Assembly (NCBI GenBank): GCA_030522415.1
Contig: CM060121.1
Coordinates: forward strand, 20,072,642-20,136,641
Direction: 5' to 3'
Length of the DNA stretch: 64,000 nucleotides
From: Channallabes apus
Lineage: Eukaryota; Chordata; Actinopteri; Siluriformes; Clariidae
The notes beneath the pieces were generated by a model that worked only from the letters and a program-made list of their open reading frames with translations, had not been told where the DNA came from and did not search any database. The position numbers and the translations under genes were made by a program. Shown here piece by piece: positions 34,186 through 44,402 of this stretch; position 1 is the first letter of the stretch; each line of letters begins with the position of its first letter.

Positions 34186-34581
34186 CTACATGAAAATCTC
34201 TCCCTGACTACTTCGGAGTGGGGTTACCATTCCCCGTGTGTCAGAGATAGACTGGACAGTACTACTGCTCCCGCATCCATGCTGGAATGTAAATCGCTCT
34301 GAGGGACAGGAACCTGGTGCGCTAGCTGTTAGCAGCGCGAGCACAGTCCGCCCTGGCGATAATATATGAGACTGCCATAGTGTTGTCCCCCGCACTAGGA
34401 CATGGCAGCCTCTCAACTGCTGGAGGAAGTGCTTTAGGGCCAGAAATAGAGCCATCATTTCGAGGCAATTGCTGTGCCATGCGAGAAGATAGCCTCTCCA
34501 GCTCCCTTGGGCTGGACAGTCATCACAGACCGCACCCCAGCCTATGAGGGAAGCATCTGTCATTAGCCTCAGCGACGACAA
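34186..34581 (-). pseudogene. DIRS B RNase H region
   Basis: Contains SSLRLMTDASLIGWGAVC with the catalytic Asp in TDAS, then HSNCLEMMALFLALKHFLQQ and LRGCHVLVRG. The motif order DAS ... NCLE-M ... is the RNase H of DIRS elements. The last expected D of the TDN motif is altered (RGTTL), and the frame degenerates after about residue 75. Confidence 0.78.
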
Positions 34582-34893
34582 GATGAACTTAGAGTGGGAC
34601 GCAGAGTAGAGACCGGGGTCTGAACCACGTAGAAAGGGTACGAAGCACCTGGCGCGTAACCCATATTGGGGATTGGCCCTAGTGATATCCCCTGGTTCTT
34701 AGCCACAACTTAGAATGCTCTCATGTGCAGAAGGTCCAAAGGTGTCACCGTGGATACAGCTGCCATGAGAGCTAGGATGTCTGAAAGTGATGGTCACTTT
34801 CTGGTCTAGCTTGTTTTCCTTGAGGGTGTTGAGAATGGGTTCGATACGAGCGGGAGACAGCTGTGCCCGCTTACGACCGAATCCCATATAGCA

Positions 34894-35567
34894 CTAAATG
34901 TGTTGTCCTCTGCACAGGAAAGAGCACGCTTTCGTGGCGTTGGGTCCCAGTCCTGAGAACAGAGATGAGCTAGGACGACATGCTGATGTCGAAGCACTAG
35001 CCACCGGATGCCCTGGGACTCCCGTAAGAGCCAGGGCTAAATCCGTGCATTTTGTATGTGTGCGGGTGAGCCAGACCAATGGAAGGACCCGATACTGGTA
35101 AGCTTCGCCCCCGAAAGCGAACCTCAGGATCTCCCTGTGTTGTGGCAATGTTTCTGTATGAAAGTAAGCGTCCTTAAATCGATTGTCAGAAACAATCGCT
35201 TGGTAGGGTTGAGAGCAATCACCTTTACAGTCAAGAACTGAACTGTATTCATTGATTTTCAGGTAGCGGGAGAGCCCGCAGAATCTGAAATATTGGACGC
35301 AGCCCCCGTTCCTCTTGGGAACCAAGAATACCGACTGTAGTAGCCTGACTCACTGTCTGGTGGGGGAACATGTTCCATGGCCCCCTTCCCCGGCAGCCTG
35401 TCAGCAGATGCGCACTTTCTGGTTTCATGGAAGTGGAGGCCACGCCATTGAAAACACAGAAGGTGAAGTGAGAACTGAATCCTGTAGTTCCTCTCTCCAG
35501 TGCTTAGTACCCAAGGAGATATACTTGGCAGTAGCTTCCACGCTGCCAGTTTCTCATAAAAGGGCAA
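34894..35567 (-). pseudogene. DIRS B reverse transcriptase remnant
   Basis: Overlapping frames. 35567-35259 has WRGLHFHETRKCASADRL. 35325-34894 has a VPKRNGGCVQYF-type block, then FKDAYFHTETLPQHREILRF, FGGEAYQYRVLPLVW, and LALALTGVPGHPVASA where the YLDD-like site should follow (not recognisable). Frameshifts separate them, and further RT text ([13 protein letters not shown]) extends to about 35760. Confidence 0.72.
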
Positions 35568-35799
35568 AAGTTTCGGCAGCTTGGTTAAACGGGGGGGAGG
35601 ATGTTAGATGTTCGGCATCCTGAAGCATGGCAGGAAAAACCGAAGAACTAACAGCCTATTGGAGACTGGTGTTGCCCGAACACCAGTGGTGGTGGAGCAA
35701 AACACCGACCTCCTGGGGGTGCCAGGGAGAACACATATTCGTTAAAAAGGAATTCTGGGTGCCTTTCCCTATTGGGGGGGCCACCCCCATTTATTTTAT

Positions 35800-35864
35800 T
35801 TTATACACATATATGTATACACACATACACATATACATATATATATACATATACACACACACAC

Positions 35865-35922
<58 letters not shown>

Positions 35923-35945
35923 CACATACACATATATACATATTT
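35800..35945. repeat. AT/CA microsatellite tract in DIRS B
   Basis: Mixed acatata, cacaca and a pure (TA)n run (about 35870-35919). It occupies the place where ORF1/RT sequence would be expected. Confidence 0.9.
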
Positions 35946-36639
35946 TAAATCAGTCTGACCTCCTGTGTGCAGTGGAGCACGAAGCTGACCCACTGCCTGA
36001 AAAGCTTTTCCCTCTAGGGCAGATAAAAGTCTACACAGCTAGAAAGGAAGTATAAGCTTACCAGGGAGGATGATGTCCCAGGAGAGAGATAGCCTGTGAA
36101 GCGTCTCTGCTATCTGGGCATCATCATACAATCCCGCGTTTCCATATCGACTATATTTAAATAAACAAATAAGTCGATGGCATGAAAAACACAGCATGAA
36201 TACAGCCTACTCCATGAAAGGGTTAACTCATATGAAGAGAGCTGAGAGGGGGTGGGGGGGGGGGGGAGAGAGCGTCATTGAGGCTCCGCCCCCCGGCCAC
36301 CCGACAGAAGCTGCCGTCTACTGCTTGTTTTAGTGCTTAACGCTATTTTCATCTCCGGTAAAAAAGAGAGAAATCCTCGTGATGACAACGCGGAAGAAAG
36401 GAGTTTTCTTACCTCTGTCTGCCGCAGCTCTGTCAGATGCACGAGTTTTAAGCCAGGAACGCGTGGCGGCTCGCAGCTTCTCACGGAATGCGCGGCGCGC
36501 GCAGCACTAGTCGAAGCAGTGTAGAGATCGCACTCCGATATGGATTATCACACACGGAGGGATTAAACTCGTCAAATCGGTGAGTTAAACACCTTCTTAT
36601 TTTGCTGGTTTATCACAAGCACGCTTCACAACTAGGCTC

Positions 36640-36825
36640 TGAAGACAAATGATCTGAGGTCGTTGCCGGCTCACCTGTTTTTATAACCTCCACCTACATC
36701 TAATCAGATGACGTCACCTGTCGAGGTTATATATAGCCAAAAACTTTGGCGTGTTTTCACAGCATGCTTCAACGACCGGCAACGCGACAAACTGGTTCCC
36801 ATAGCGTTTTCACGCAGCATCGAGT
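36640..36825. repeat. DIRS B terminal inverted repeat (right)
   Basis: Inverse of about 31780-31960, sharing ggttatatatagccaaaaac and ggcgtgttttcacagcatgc. Confidence 0.88.
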
Positions 36826-36875
36826 GTAGCCTTGCTAGGGAACCCAAAATCCCTATCTCCAACCATTAGCATATT

Positions 36876-37750
36876 TCATCCGACCAATAAAAGAAAAGTG
36901 TTTTTAATACAAAAAAAGTCAACCTTCAAATAATTATTTTCAGTTATGCCCTCAATACTTGGTCGGGAATCCTTTTGCAGATTCTTGTGTCTTGTGTCTC
37001 TCAACTTTCTCTTCACAATATCCCACAGATTCTCTATGGGGTTCAGGTCAGGAGAGTTGGCAGGCAAATTGAGCACAGTAATACCATGGTCAGTAAACCA
37101 TTTACCAGTGGTTTTGGCACTGTGAGCAGGTGCCAGGTCGTGCTGAAAAATGAAATCTGCATCTCCATAAAGTTTTTCAGCAGATGGAAGCATGAAGTGC
37201 TCCAAAATCTCCTGATAGCTACAGTAGCTGCATTGACCCTGCCCTTGATAAAACACAGTGGACCAACACCAGCAGCTGACATGGGACCCCAGACCATCAC
37301 TGACTGTGGGTACTTGACACTGGACTTCAGGCATTTTGGCATTTCCCTCTCCCCAGTCTTCCTCCAGATTCTGGCACCTTGATTTCCGAATGACATGCAA
37401 AATTTGCAACCTGTAGCCCATTTCCTGCACACGCCTGTACACGGTGGCTCTGGATGTTTCTACTCCAGACTCAGTCCACTGCTTCCGCAGGTCCCCCAAG
37501 GTCTGGAATCGGTCCTTCTCCACAATCTTCCTCAGGGCCCGGTCACCTCTTCTCGTTGTGCACCGTTTTCTGCCACACCTTTTCCTTCCCACAGACACAA
37601 CTGACACCTCACCTTCTCACTGAGGTGCCTTGATACAGCACTCTGGGAACAGCCTATTCGTTAAGAAATTTCTTTCTGTGTTTTACCCTCTTGCTTGAGG
37701 GTGTCAATGATGGCCTTCTGGACAGCAGTCAGGTCGGCAGTCTTACCCAT
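36876..37750 (-). pseudogene. Tc1-like transposase (DD34E type), frameshifted
   Basis: The gene begins at about 37750 on the minus strand (MGKTADLTAVQKAIIDTLK) with the helix-turn-helix DNA-binding region, hits a stop near 37665, and reopens at 37607 (GRKRCGRKRCTTRRGDRALR, TSRATVYRRVQEMGYRL). After a frameshift near 37430-37290 the catalytic half resumes: ADFIFQHDLAPAHSAKT with the second Asp, then LPANSPDLNPIENLWDIVKR with the Glu 34 residues later. The middle (the WGPMSAAGVG block) is in another frame. Transposase cuts and pastes by binding the TIRs. This copy is inactive. Confidence 0.85.
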
Positions 37751-38089
37751 GATTGCGATTTTGAGTAATGAAACAGGCTGGGAGTTTTTAAAAGCCTCAG
37801 GAATCTTTTGCAGGTGTTTAGAGTTAATTAGTTGATTCAGATGATTAGGTTAATAGCTCGTTTACAGAACCTTTTCATGATATGCTAATTTTTTGAGATA
37901 GGGATTTTGGGTTTTCATGAGCTGTATGCCACAATCATCAATATTAAAACAATAAAAGGCTTGAACTACTTCAGTTGTGTGTAATGAATCTAAAATATAT
38001 GAAAGTCTAATGTTTATCAGTACATTACAGAAAATAATGAACTTTATCACAATATGCTAATTTTTTGAGAAGGACCTGTATTATTATTG

Positions 38090-38541
38090 AAGTGGAGCCT
38101 TGGATCACGAGCGTCATTCCCTCCGGAAGGGGGCTCGTATTTCAAAACACTCTTAAACCAAATCGATATTTTCCCATAAGAAATAATGGAAAATCAAATT
38201 ATTCATTCCACAGCCCAAAAACATAAATACGTAAAAATAATTAACACAAACTATTAAGTAAAAAAAAAACAAATTAACCTGCACTTTGCCTTTTAAAAAA
38301 AGTAAAAAATAAATCCAGACAGATAACTGTTTGCGTTTGTGCGCGCAGGTGCTGTGTATGTGTGTGTGAATCTAAAGTAAGCTCCTCTTTACCCTTGTCT
38401 TAGACAGTTACCCTTCCTCCACTCTTTTCACACACAGGCACGCACACAAAATGGTGTACACACACACATACAAACACAAAATAAAATATGTTTTACGCAC
38501 ACACTCACAAACTGCATTACTCGCAATCCGAGGTTTCACTG
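38090..38541. mobile_element. MITE with about 22-bp TIRs
   Basis: Left aagtggagccttggatcacg; right, reversed, cagtgaaacctcggattgcg; followed inside by ctcgtatttcaaaacactc and cccataagaaataatggaaa. This arrangement recurs widely in fish genomes. It contains CA-rich sequence and no ORF. Confidence 0.65.
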
Positions 38542-39367
38542 TATTATTATTTTTTTCTTTCTTTTGCCAGATAGGTTTGTTTGCTGGTAAACCTTAAAAC
38601 CAAACATGAAAGCAACTACTGGCAGTTCTCAACAGCTCCTTTTGTTATTCTTTTATCACAACCCTGACAAAAAAAGAAAGAAAGAAAGAAAGAAAGAAAA
38701 AAGTGTTGCACTCTCTTATATTTTTATGTGTACAGTACCTTTTGTTGATTATGGGATCGAAGGTGGGTGGACAAATGTGTGAAAATGATTCCTCAAACTC
38801 ACAGAATCACTTTTTCTTTTTCGCAATTTAAGTCTTTAAATATGCGCTATGCCACCAGAAAAAAAGGTAATGCATTGCTGTGAATTCCTGGTCATTCAAT
38901 GCATTCAGATTGTCAGCTGATGGGTGCAACACTTCATGCTTCCTTTCCTACCCTGACACACATGAAAAAGCATCCATTTTAGACTCATCAAACTATGTGA
39001 CCTTTTTCCATTGCTCCAAAGTCTCAGCTTTATGCTCCCAAGGAAATTGAAGTCTTTTTTTTTATTTTTTTTATTAGCCTTACTAACTAGTGGCTTTGTT
39101 ATGGGTACAGTACATGATTGTTTAGTTCCAATTTTGTAGGATATCATACCATGTGCATAAGCACATTCTTTTACTTTTAAACATAGCTGTGAGTTCTGTA
39201 CTGTCTACTGTAATATTAATTATTATAGTTTGCAACTTCAGCACATACTGTATTTATTGTATATAAGTGATCACCTATACTGAAAGATGGAAAACTCCAA
39301 CTGGATAAATGTTGTTAGCTCTGTGAGGCTCTATTCTCTGAGGCTTATAAAAACTGGAGAAAAGTGA
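38542..39367. other. No recognisable gene; (GAAA)n at 38671-38700
   Basis: AT-rich with a tetranucleotide aaagaaag run and no coding motif. Confidence 0.5.
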
Positions 39368-40075
39368 TTTTAATATGAAGGTAAAACAGTAGCAAAACCC
39401 GAGAGCTTGCAAATTTGAATGTGAGAACTTGTAAAATTAATAGTTGTATTTGTAAGTTGAAATTTATACTCACAGCTCTGATGTGTACACCTGTGTTTTG
39501 AATTCGAAGTTGCAAATTAATAGTGACAAATGTGTAAAGTGTCACTCACATAAACAAAATGACAGGCACAATTGTGTACTACACATTTATCTTTGTGCTT
39601 TACTTCAGCTTCGCTGTACCACCACAAGTCGGCACTCACAACCTCTCAGATCTGGCAGTACAACCTCCAATCCCAGCGCTCTGACTTTTGCTACTCATTT
39701 TGCGATATTCCTGTAGCAAAACTCACTTGTGCACTTGTAAACGCGAACTTGAGAGAGCAGAGTCAGGGGCGAGGCTGGGGTGGGAATGAAGTCATTTTAT
39801 TGGTCGATGCCTCACCAATGAACAACGCCAGCCAATGAAGTGGGACGTTTTGTGCGCGATGACGTCACAGACTACGCAGAGCAGCTCGCGTCGTTTCGGT
39901 GGTGTAGTTCAATTTTACAGTTCGCGTTTACAAGTTTACACATTTGTCACTATTAATCTGCAACTTCGAATTCAAAACACAGGTGTACACATCAAAGCTG
40001 TGAGTATAAATTTCTCACATTCAAATTTGCAAGTTCTCGGGTTTTGCTACTGTTTTACCTTCATATTTTAATAAT
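39368..40075. mobile_element. Foldback MITE with about 150-bp inverted repeats
   Basis: The left arm (39368-39540) and right arm (about 39925-40075) are inverted copies, sharing gaaggtaaaacagtagcaaa, acacctgtgttttgaattcg and tagtgacaaatgtgtaaa. The left arm carries an extra insertion of roughly 35 bases (cttgtaaaattaatagttgt...). The centre is GC-richer (about 39600-39900) with gatgacgtcac and no convincing ORF. Confidence 0.75.
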
Positions 40076-40776
40076 GTTGATAATGCATGATTGCTTGTAA
40101 TTTAGATTAGTAGGATGTTTGACAGACTAAATTAGTCAATCCATGGCATGTTATAGAATTAAAAGTGTTTTAGAGTTCTGCCTTTCATGCCATTTGGGGT
40201 GTTTCTCAGTGTGTGCATGAGTTATATGGGAGAAGAGAAGAGATATTTTGAATCAATATTTCAAGTATAATGAAGTCTTAAGTATTCTCTTGTAAATTCT
40301 GGCCTTGTGTGCTATCTTGCTATCTTGATAATGGTTGTTTTGCCTCTGTGAGTCTTTTGCACTGTTGTGGTAAACCATTAGAATATGTACAAATCTTTCT
40401 GTACAAGTGTGGATTGTGTTGAAGGTGTGTGTTGCATATGTTTGTTGGTTGTATTGATTTCCTGGTGTATGGTTGTTTTTTGCAGGATACTTGAGAGTGT
40501 TGTTCAGTTTTGACATGTTATTGTCAAAATTTGGATAAGTTTTGAAGAGAAACTGTTTCAGTAATAAGCTGGCTGCCATTGTGGAAAGGCAGAACATCTG
40601 TGTCCTTTTCACAGCGTTTATTCAATGATCCACAGTGCACATCACTTGTACTGTATATCATTTGCTGCCAGCAAACTTATTCCCTAGGTCTGAGGCCGAT
40701 AACAAAGACAATAATGATAAATTTCACAGAATATCTAGTTTTGATAAGAAATAAAATATATTAATAAGGCTACATA
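40076..40776. other. No recognisable gene
   Basis: AT-rich. The open frames are short and carry no motif. Confidence 0.5.
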
Positions 40777-40952
40777 CTAGGGCTGCGCGATATATCGAAA
40801 AAATATCGTTATCGCGATAATAGCATGCGCGATAACCATATCGCAAGGAGTTGCGATAAATACTTTATTTGCCAAGCACTTGTGTGTCCAAATTTGACCA
40901 ATCAGATGGGCCCTTACTATGTTTATACCCGCTTATATCTTTATATATATAT

Positions 40953-41194
40953 TGTAGCGTTTTTCGACGCTAGCAGGGATCTTGGAGGACGAGTGAGCTT
41001 ACTTGCTCCCCAATGCAAATGGCTGGGGAGTAGTTTATTACTCTCAGCACAAGCACACATACACAGGTCAAGCACACACACATACACGCACCCAACTTGG
41101 CCGAAGCCACTAACCCAAACACCCCTCTCTCTCATGGTAGAGACAGAGAAAACCCCCGCAAAGCATGATAGTCTTCATGATGCCCGCCCACGCC

Positions 41195-41197
<3 letters not shown>
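40953..41197 (-). repeat. Solo LTR-like sequence, TGTGGCG family
   Basis: On the minus strand it begins TGTGGCGTGGGCGGGC and ends ...AAAAACGCTACA, with short inverted termini (TGTGGCG / CGCTACA). It contains gtaataaactactcccc, a polyadenylation signal, ahead of the shared ccagccatttgcattgggg block. Flanking atat-rich sequence hides any target duplication. Confidence 0.6.

Positions 41198-41202
<5 letters not shown>

Positions 41203-41244
<42 letters not shown>
41203..41244. repeat. (TA)n microsatellite
   Basis: TA run. The Tc1 element is inserted in it, and it continues at 42863-42880. Confidence 0.95.
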
Positions 41245-41247
<3 letters not shown>

Positions 41248-42862
41248 TGGTGTGAAAAACTATTTGCCCCCTTCCTGATTTCTTATTCTTTTGCATGTTT
41301 GTCACAATTAAATGTTTCTGCTCATCAAAAACCGTTAACTATTAGTCAAAGATAACATAATTGAACACAAAATGCAGTTTTTAAATGAGGGGTTTTATTA
41401 TTTAGGGAGAAAAAAATCCAAACCTACATGGCCCTGTGTGAAAAAGTAATTGCCCCCTGAACCTAATAACTGGTTGGGCCACCCTTAGCAGCAATAACTG
41501 CAATCAAGCGTTTGCGATAACTTGCAACGTGTCTTTTACAGCGCTCTGGAGGAATTTTGGCCCACTCATCTTTGCAGAATTGTTGTAATTCAGCTTTATT
41601 TGAGGGTTTTCTAGCATGAACCACCTTTTTAAGGTCATGCCACAACATCTCAATAGGATTCAGGTCAGGACTTTGACTAGGCCACACCAAAGTCTTCTTT
41701 TTGTTTTTCTACAGCCATTCAGAGGTGGATTTGCTGGTGTGTTTTGGGTCATTGTCCTGCTGCAGCACCCAAGATCGCTTCAGCTTGAGTTGACGAACAG
41801 ATGGCCAGACATTCTCCTTCAGGATTTTTTGGTAGACAGTAGAATTCATGGTTCCATCTATCACAGCAAGCCTTCCAGGTCCTGAAGCAGCAAAACAACC
41901 CCAGACCATCACACTACCACCGCCAAATTTTACTGTTGGTATGATGTTCTTTTTCTGAAATGCTGTGTTACTTTTATGCCAGATGTAACAGGACACGCAC
42001 CAACAAGTTCAACTTTTGTCTCGTCGGTCCACAAGGTATTTTCCCAAAAGTCTTGGCAATCATTGAGATGTTTTTTTAGCAAAATTGAGACGAGCCTTAA
42101 TGTTCTTTTTGCTTAAAAGTGGTTTGCGCCTTGGAAATCTGCCATGCAGGCCATTTTTGCCCAGTCTCTTTCTTATGGTGGAGTCGTGAACACTGACCTT
42201 AATTGAGGCAAGTGAGGCCTGCAGTTCTTTAGATGTTGTCCTGCGGTCTTTTGTGGCTTCTCGGATGAGTTGTCTCTGCGCTCTTGGGGTAATTTTGGTC
42301 GGCCGGCCACTCCTGGGAAGGCTCACCACTGTTCCATATTTTTGCCATTTGTGGATAATGGCTCTCACTGTGGTTCACTGGAGTCCCAAAGCTTTAGAAA
42401 TTACTTTATAACCTTTACCAGACTGATAGATCTCAATTACTTTTGTTCTCATTTGTTCCTGAATTTCTTTGGATCTTGGCATGATGTCTAGCTTTTGAGG
42501 TGCTTTTGGTCTACTTCTCTGTGTCAGGTAGCTCCTATTTAAGTGATTTCTTGATTGAAGCAGGTGTGGCAGTAATCAGGCCTGGGGGTGACTTCAGAAA
42601 TTGAACTCAGGTGTGATAAACCACAGTTAAGTTATTTTTTAACAAGGGGGGCAATCACTTTTTCACACAGGGCCATGTAGATTTGGAGTTTTTTTTTCTC
42701 CCTTAATAACGTAAACCTTCATTTAAAAACTGCATTTTGTGTTCAATGATGTTATCTTTGACTAATAGTTAACGGTTTTTGATGATCAGAAAAATTGAAG
42801 TGGGACAAACATGCAAAAGAATAAGAAATCAGGAAGGGGGCAAATAGTTTTTCACACCACTG
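41245..42862 (-). mobile_element. Tc1-like transposon (1.6 kb)
   Basis: Starts cagtggtgtgaaaaactatt and ends with its inverse at 42862, flanked by TA. The TIRs are long (about 180-200 bp, sharing gcatgtttgtc...tttctg and ttaactattagtcaaagata). Length and structure are complete for a Tc1 element. The transposase is on the minus strand and carries few lesions. Confidence 0.9.
41463..42483 (-). pseudogene. Tc1-like transposase, lightly damaged
   Basis: Begins MPRSKEIQEQMRTKVIEIYQ at 42483. The paired-like DNA-binding region is interrupted by a TGA just after SKALGLQ, a CGA-to-TGA change of CpG-decay type. It continues at 42368 (VRAIIHKWQKYGTVVSLPRS, GRPTKITPRAQRQLI). A frameshift follows near 42060, with the first catalytic D in TLWTDETKVEL. 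Frame 41996-41709 carries GGGSVMVWGCFAASGPG and the second Asp in LQQDNDPKHTS. After another shift near 41705, frame 41690-41463 has WPSQSPDLNPIEMLWHDLKK with the Glu. A DD34E enzyme, non-functional here. Confidence 0.88.
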
Positions 42863-44046
42863 TATATATATATATATATATTATTTATATCTTTATACTT
42901 CATTCTGTCGCGAACTTACCCCGGATGATCAGAAGACTTAGCGATTAGTCGTTAGCCGCGATTAGCTGTTAGTCCTTTATAGACGGTAAACCCAAACGCA
43001 GAAGCAAGCGAGTAGGCAGGATAACCACACGAAGGACTTTAAATGTGGGAAAAACACACATTTAACCCGCGTCCTATAAACACACACTCGAATCAGAAAG
43101 TAAACAATCTGAACCGACATGGCAAACTCAGTGACTAAGCTGTATGCAATGGTTTGTTTACTCCTCTTATACTTCCGGGTTAGCGCCCGCATTACTTCCA
43201 GGTCCTAGTGCCGGTGCGTGCGCGTGCGTGCGTGCGTGTGTGTGTGACAACCCTAACCCTGTTTTTTGTTTTTTTTTGTTTAATAATATTTTTTATTTAA
43301 AAAAAAAACAGGCAAGCCAAAGAGAATATTTTGTTTAAAAGATGCTATTGTTTTAAGACACTATTGATGAGTGTATGCTTGCTTGTAAATAAAAAGTAAT
43401 GTTTGAAAGTAATTCATATTGTGTTGGCAGGTTTACAGTAACAGCAACCCAGATGTCAGAATATCTGCTGATGGTTTTAAGTCATTCATAGTGTTTTGAA
43501 GTCTAAATATTTGCAACTTCCTTGACATATAGTTTATTTTTAGCCTGAATTAGATTTAAGTACATCAGACGAATATCTATAACCTGTTTATTTCAGTATG
43601 ATCATTACATATAAATAAATAATAAAAAAAATAGGCAATAATAATAATTAAAAAATGCATTTCTATAGGGAAATGTTATATCGCAAGAAATATCGTTATC
43701 GCAGTATTCAACAACAATATCGCATATCGCATATTTTCCTAATATCGTGCAGCCCTAGTATTTATACAATTCGGTAAATATAACCAATATAACATTCATA
43801 GATGAGGATTAGCAACTCTGAATCCAAACTAACATGACATTTTTCTCAACAAATACCACTGTAAGAAGTTGGACCAACAATACAATATGACTTAATTCAA
43901 CATTCAGTCATCTAGTTGATTTTTTTTTTTACAGTGTAGTTCCAGTAATCCCCTGTTTTTATTTATTTATTGATGCATGTCAATTATTTAGCCATTTTTT
44001 TCCATATTCCATGGAGTATATTATGTATGCTCCAAAATATGAACAT
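42863..44046. other. hAT-like interior, right terminus and flanking repeat scraps
   Basis: No gene. A GT-rich tract lies at about 43213-43245, the hAT-like right end at about 43680-43758, and a MITE-like scrap (accactgtaagaag ... tttacagtgtag) at 43856-43938. Confidence 0.5.
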
Positions 44047-44051
44047 TTATC

Positions 44052-44402
44052 TGTGACGGTTGACCCCTAGAGGGCGCCTAACGCCCGGTTTTGGTTTTTG
44101 TTTTGTAGTTTGGTTTATGTTTAAGGTTAAACTTCATTTCCCAGTTTGCACCTTGGTCAGGTGACGTAGAAGCTCACCTGAACCGAGGTAAGCCAATTAT
44201 TAGTTGATTTATGTTGAGTTCTATAAATAGCCTGACTGAAGCTCAGTCAGGCGTCTAGCATTAGTCTTTTAAGTTTAGTTTGTGTTGGAGTGCTTATGTT
44301 TTGTTTACTAGCCAAAATAAAGAACTTTGTTAAACCGTCAGCTCGCCTCCGCGATCATGCCTCGCACACACATCCGACACAGACATAGAGCAAAACGTGA
44401 CA
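44052..44402 (+). repeat. 5' LTR of the giant-ORF element
   Basis: Contains a CTCF-like word (44064-44077), a TATA box (44222-44229), a 10-bp perfect hairpin (44230-44252), a predicted transcript start at 44253, AATAAA (44316-44321), and the start codon of the giant ORF (44357). It has TG...CA ends. Confidence 0.92.
44222..44263 (+). promoter_or_regulatory. TATA box, hairpin and predicted transcript start of the giant-ORF element
   Basis: TATAAATA at 44222-44229. Gcctgactga / tcagtcaggc form a perfect 10-bp stem with a 3-base loop (44230-44252). The sequence gtctagcatta begins 31 bases after the TATA start and is complementary at 10 of 11 positions to 44403-44413. All three are repeated in the 3' LTR. 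Confidence 0.65.

Larger units (their letters stand above)
31740..36843 (-). mobile_element. DIRS1-like retrotransposon B
   Basis: Minus-strand DIRS element inside the Tc1 TIR. Inverted terminal repeats: about 31780-31960 against 36640-36825. The internal complementary region (32043-32075) matches the joined tips. It contains recombinase sequence (about 32080-34150, partly triplicated), RNase H (34581-34186) and RT (35567-34894). ORF1 appears lost: 35627-36640 has only an RT N-terminal scrap, a microsatellite and short islands. Tc1 text resumes at both sides without a clear target duplication, as expected for tyrosine-recombinase integration. Confidence 0.87.
31572..38078 (-). mobile_element. 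Tc1-like element with long TIRs, split by DIRS B
   Basis: Left terminus caggtccttctaaaaaaaat (31572) and right terminus as its inverse (to 38078), with TA at 31570-31571 and 38079-38080. The TIRs are about 168 bp (31572-31739 and about 37908-38078) and nearly identical, for instance both contain gaactacttcagttgtgtgt or its inverse. The DIRS element entered at the inner edge of the left TIR. Without it the Tc1 copy is about 1.4 kb, a normal size, with one decayed transposase gene on the minus strand. Confidence 0.88.
40777..43758. mobile_element. Non-autonomous hAT-like element with nested insertions
   Basis: Starts ctagggctgcgcgatatatc and ends, reversed, ctagggctgcacgatattag. Subterminal repeats of atatcgttatcgcg type lie at both ends. 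Such ends mark a common vertebrate hAT MITE group. The interior is occupied by a solo LTR (40953-41197), a (TA)n run and a Tc1 element (41245-42862). No hAT transposase is left. A clear 8-bp target duplication could not be made out. Confidence 0.68.

Noticed and set aside
35627..36055. 142-codon plus-strand frame in DIRS B
   Set aside because: It runs through a TA/CA microsatellite and is antisense to RT remnants.
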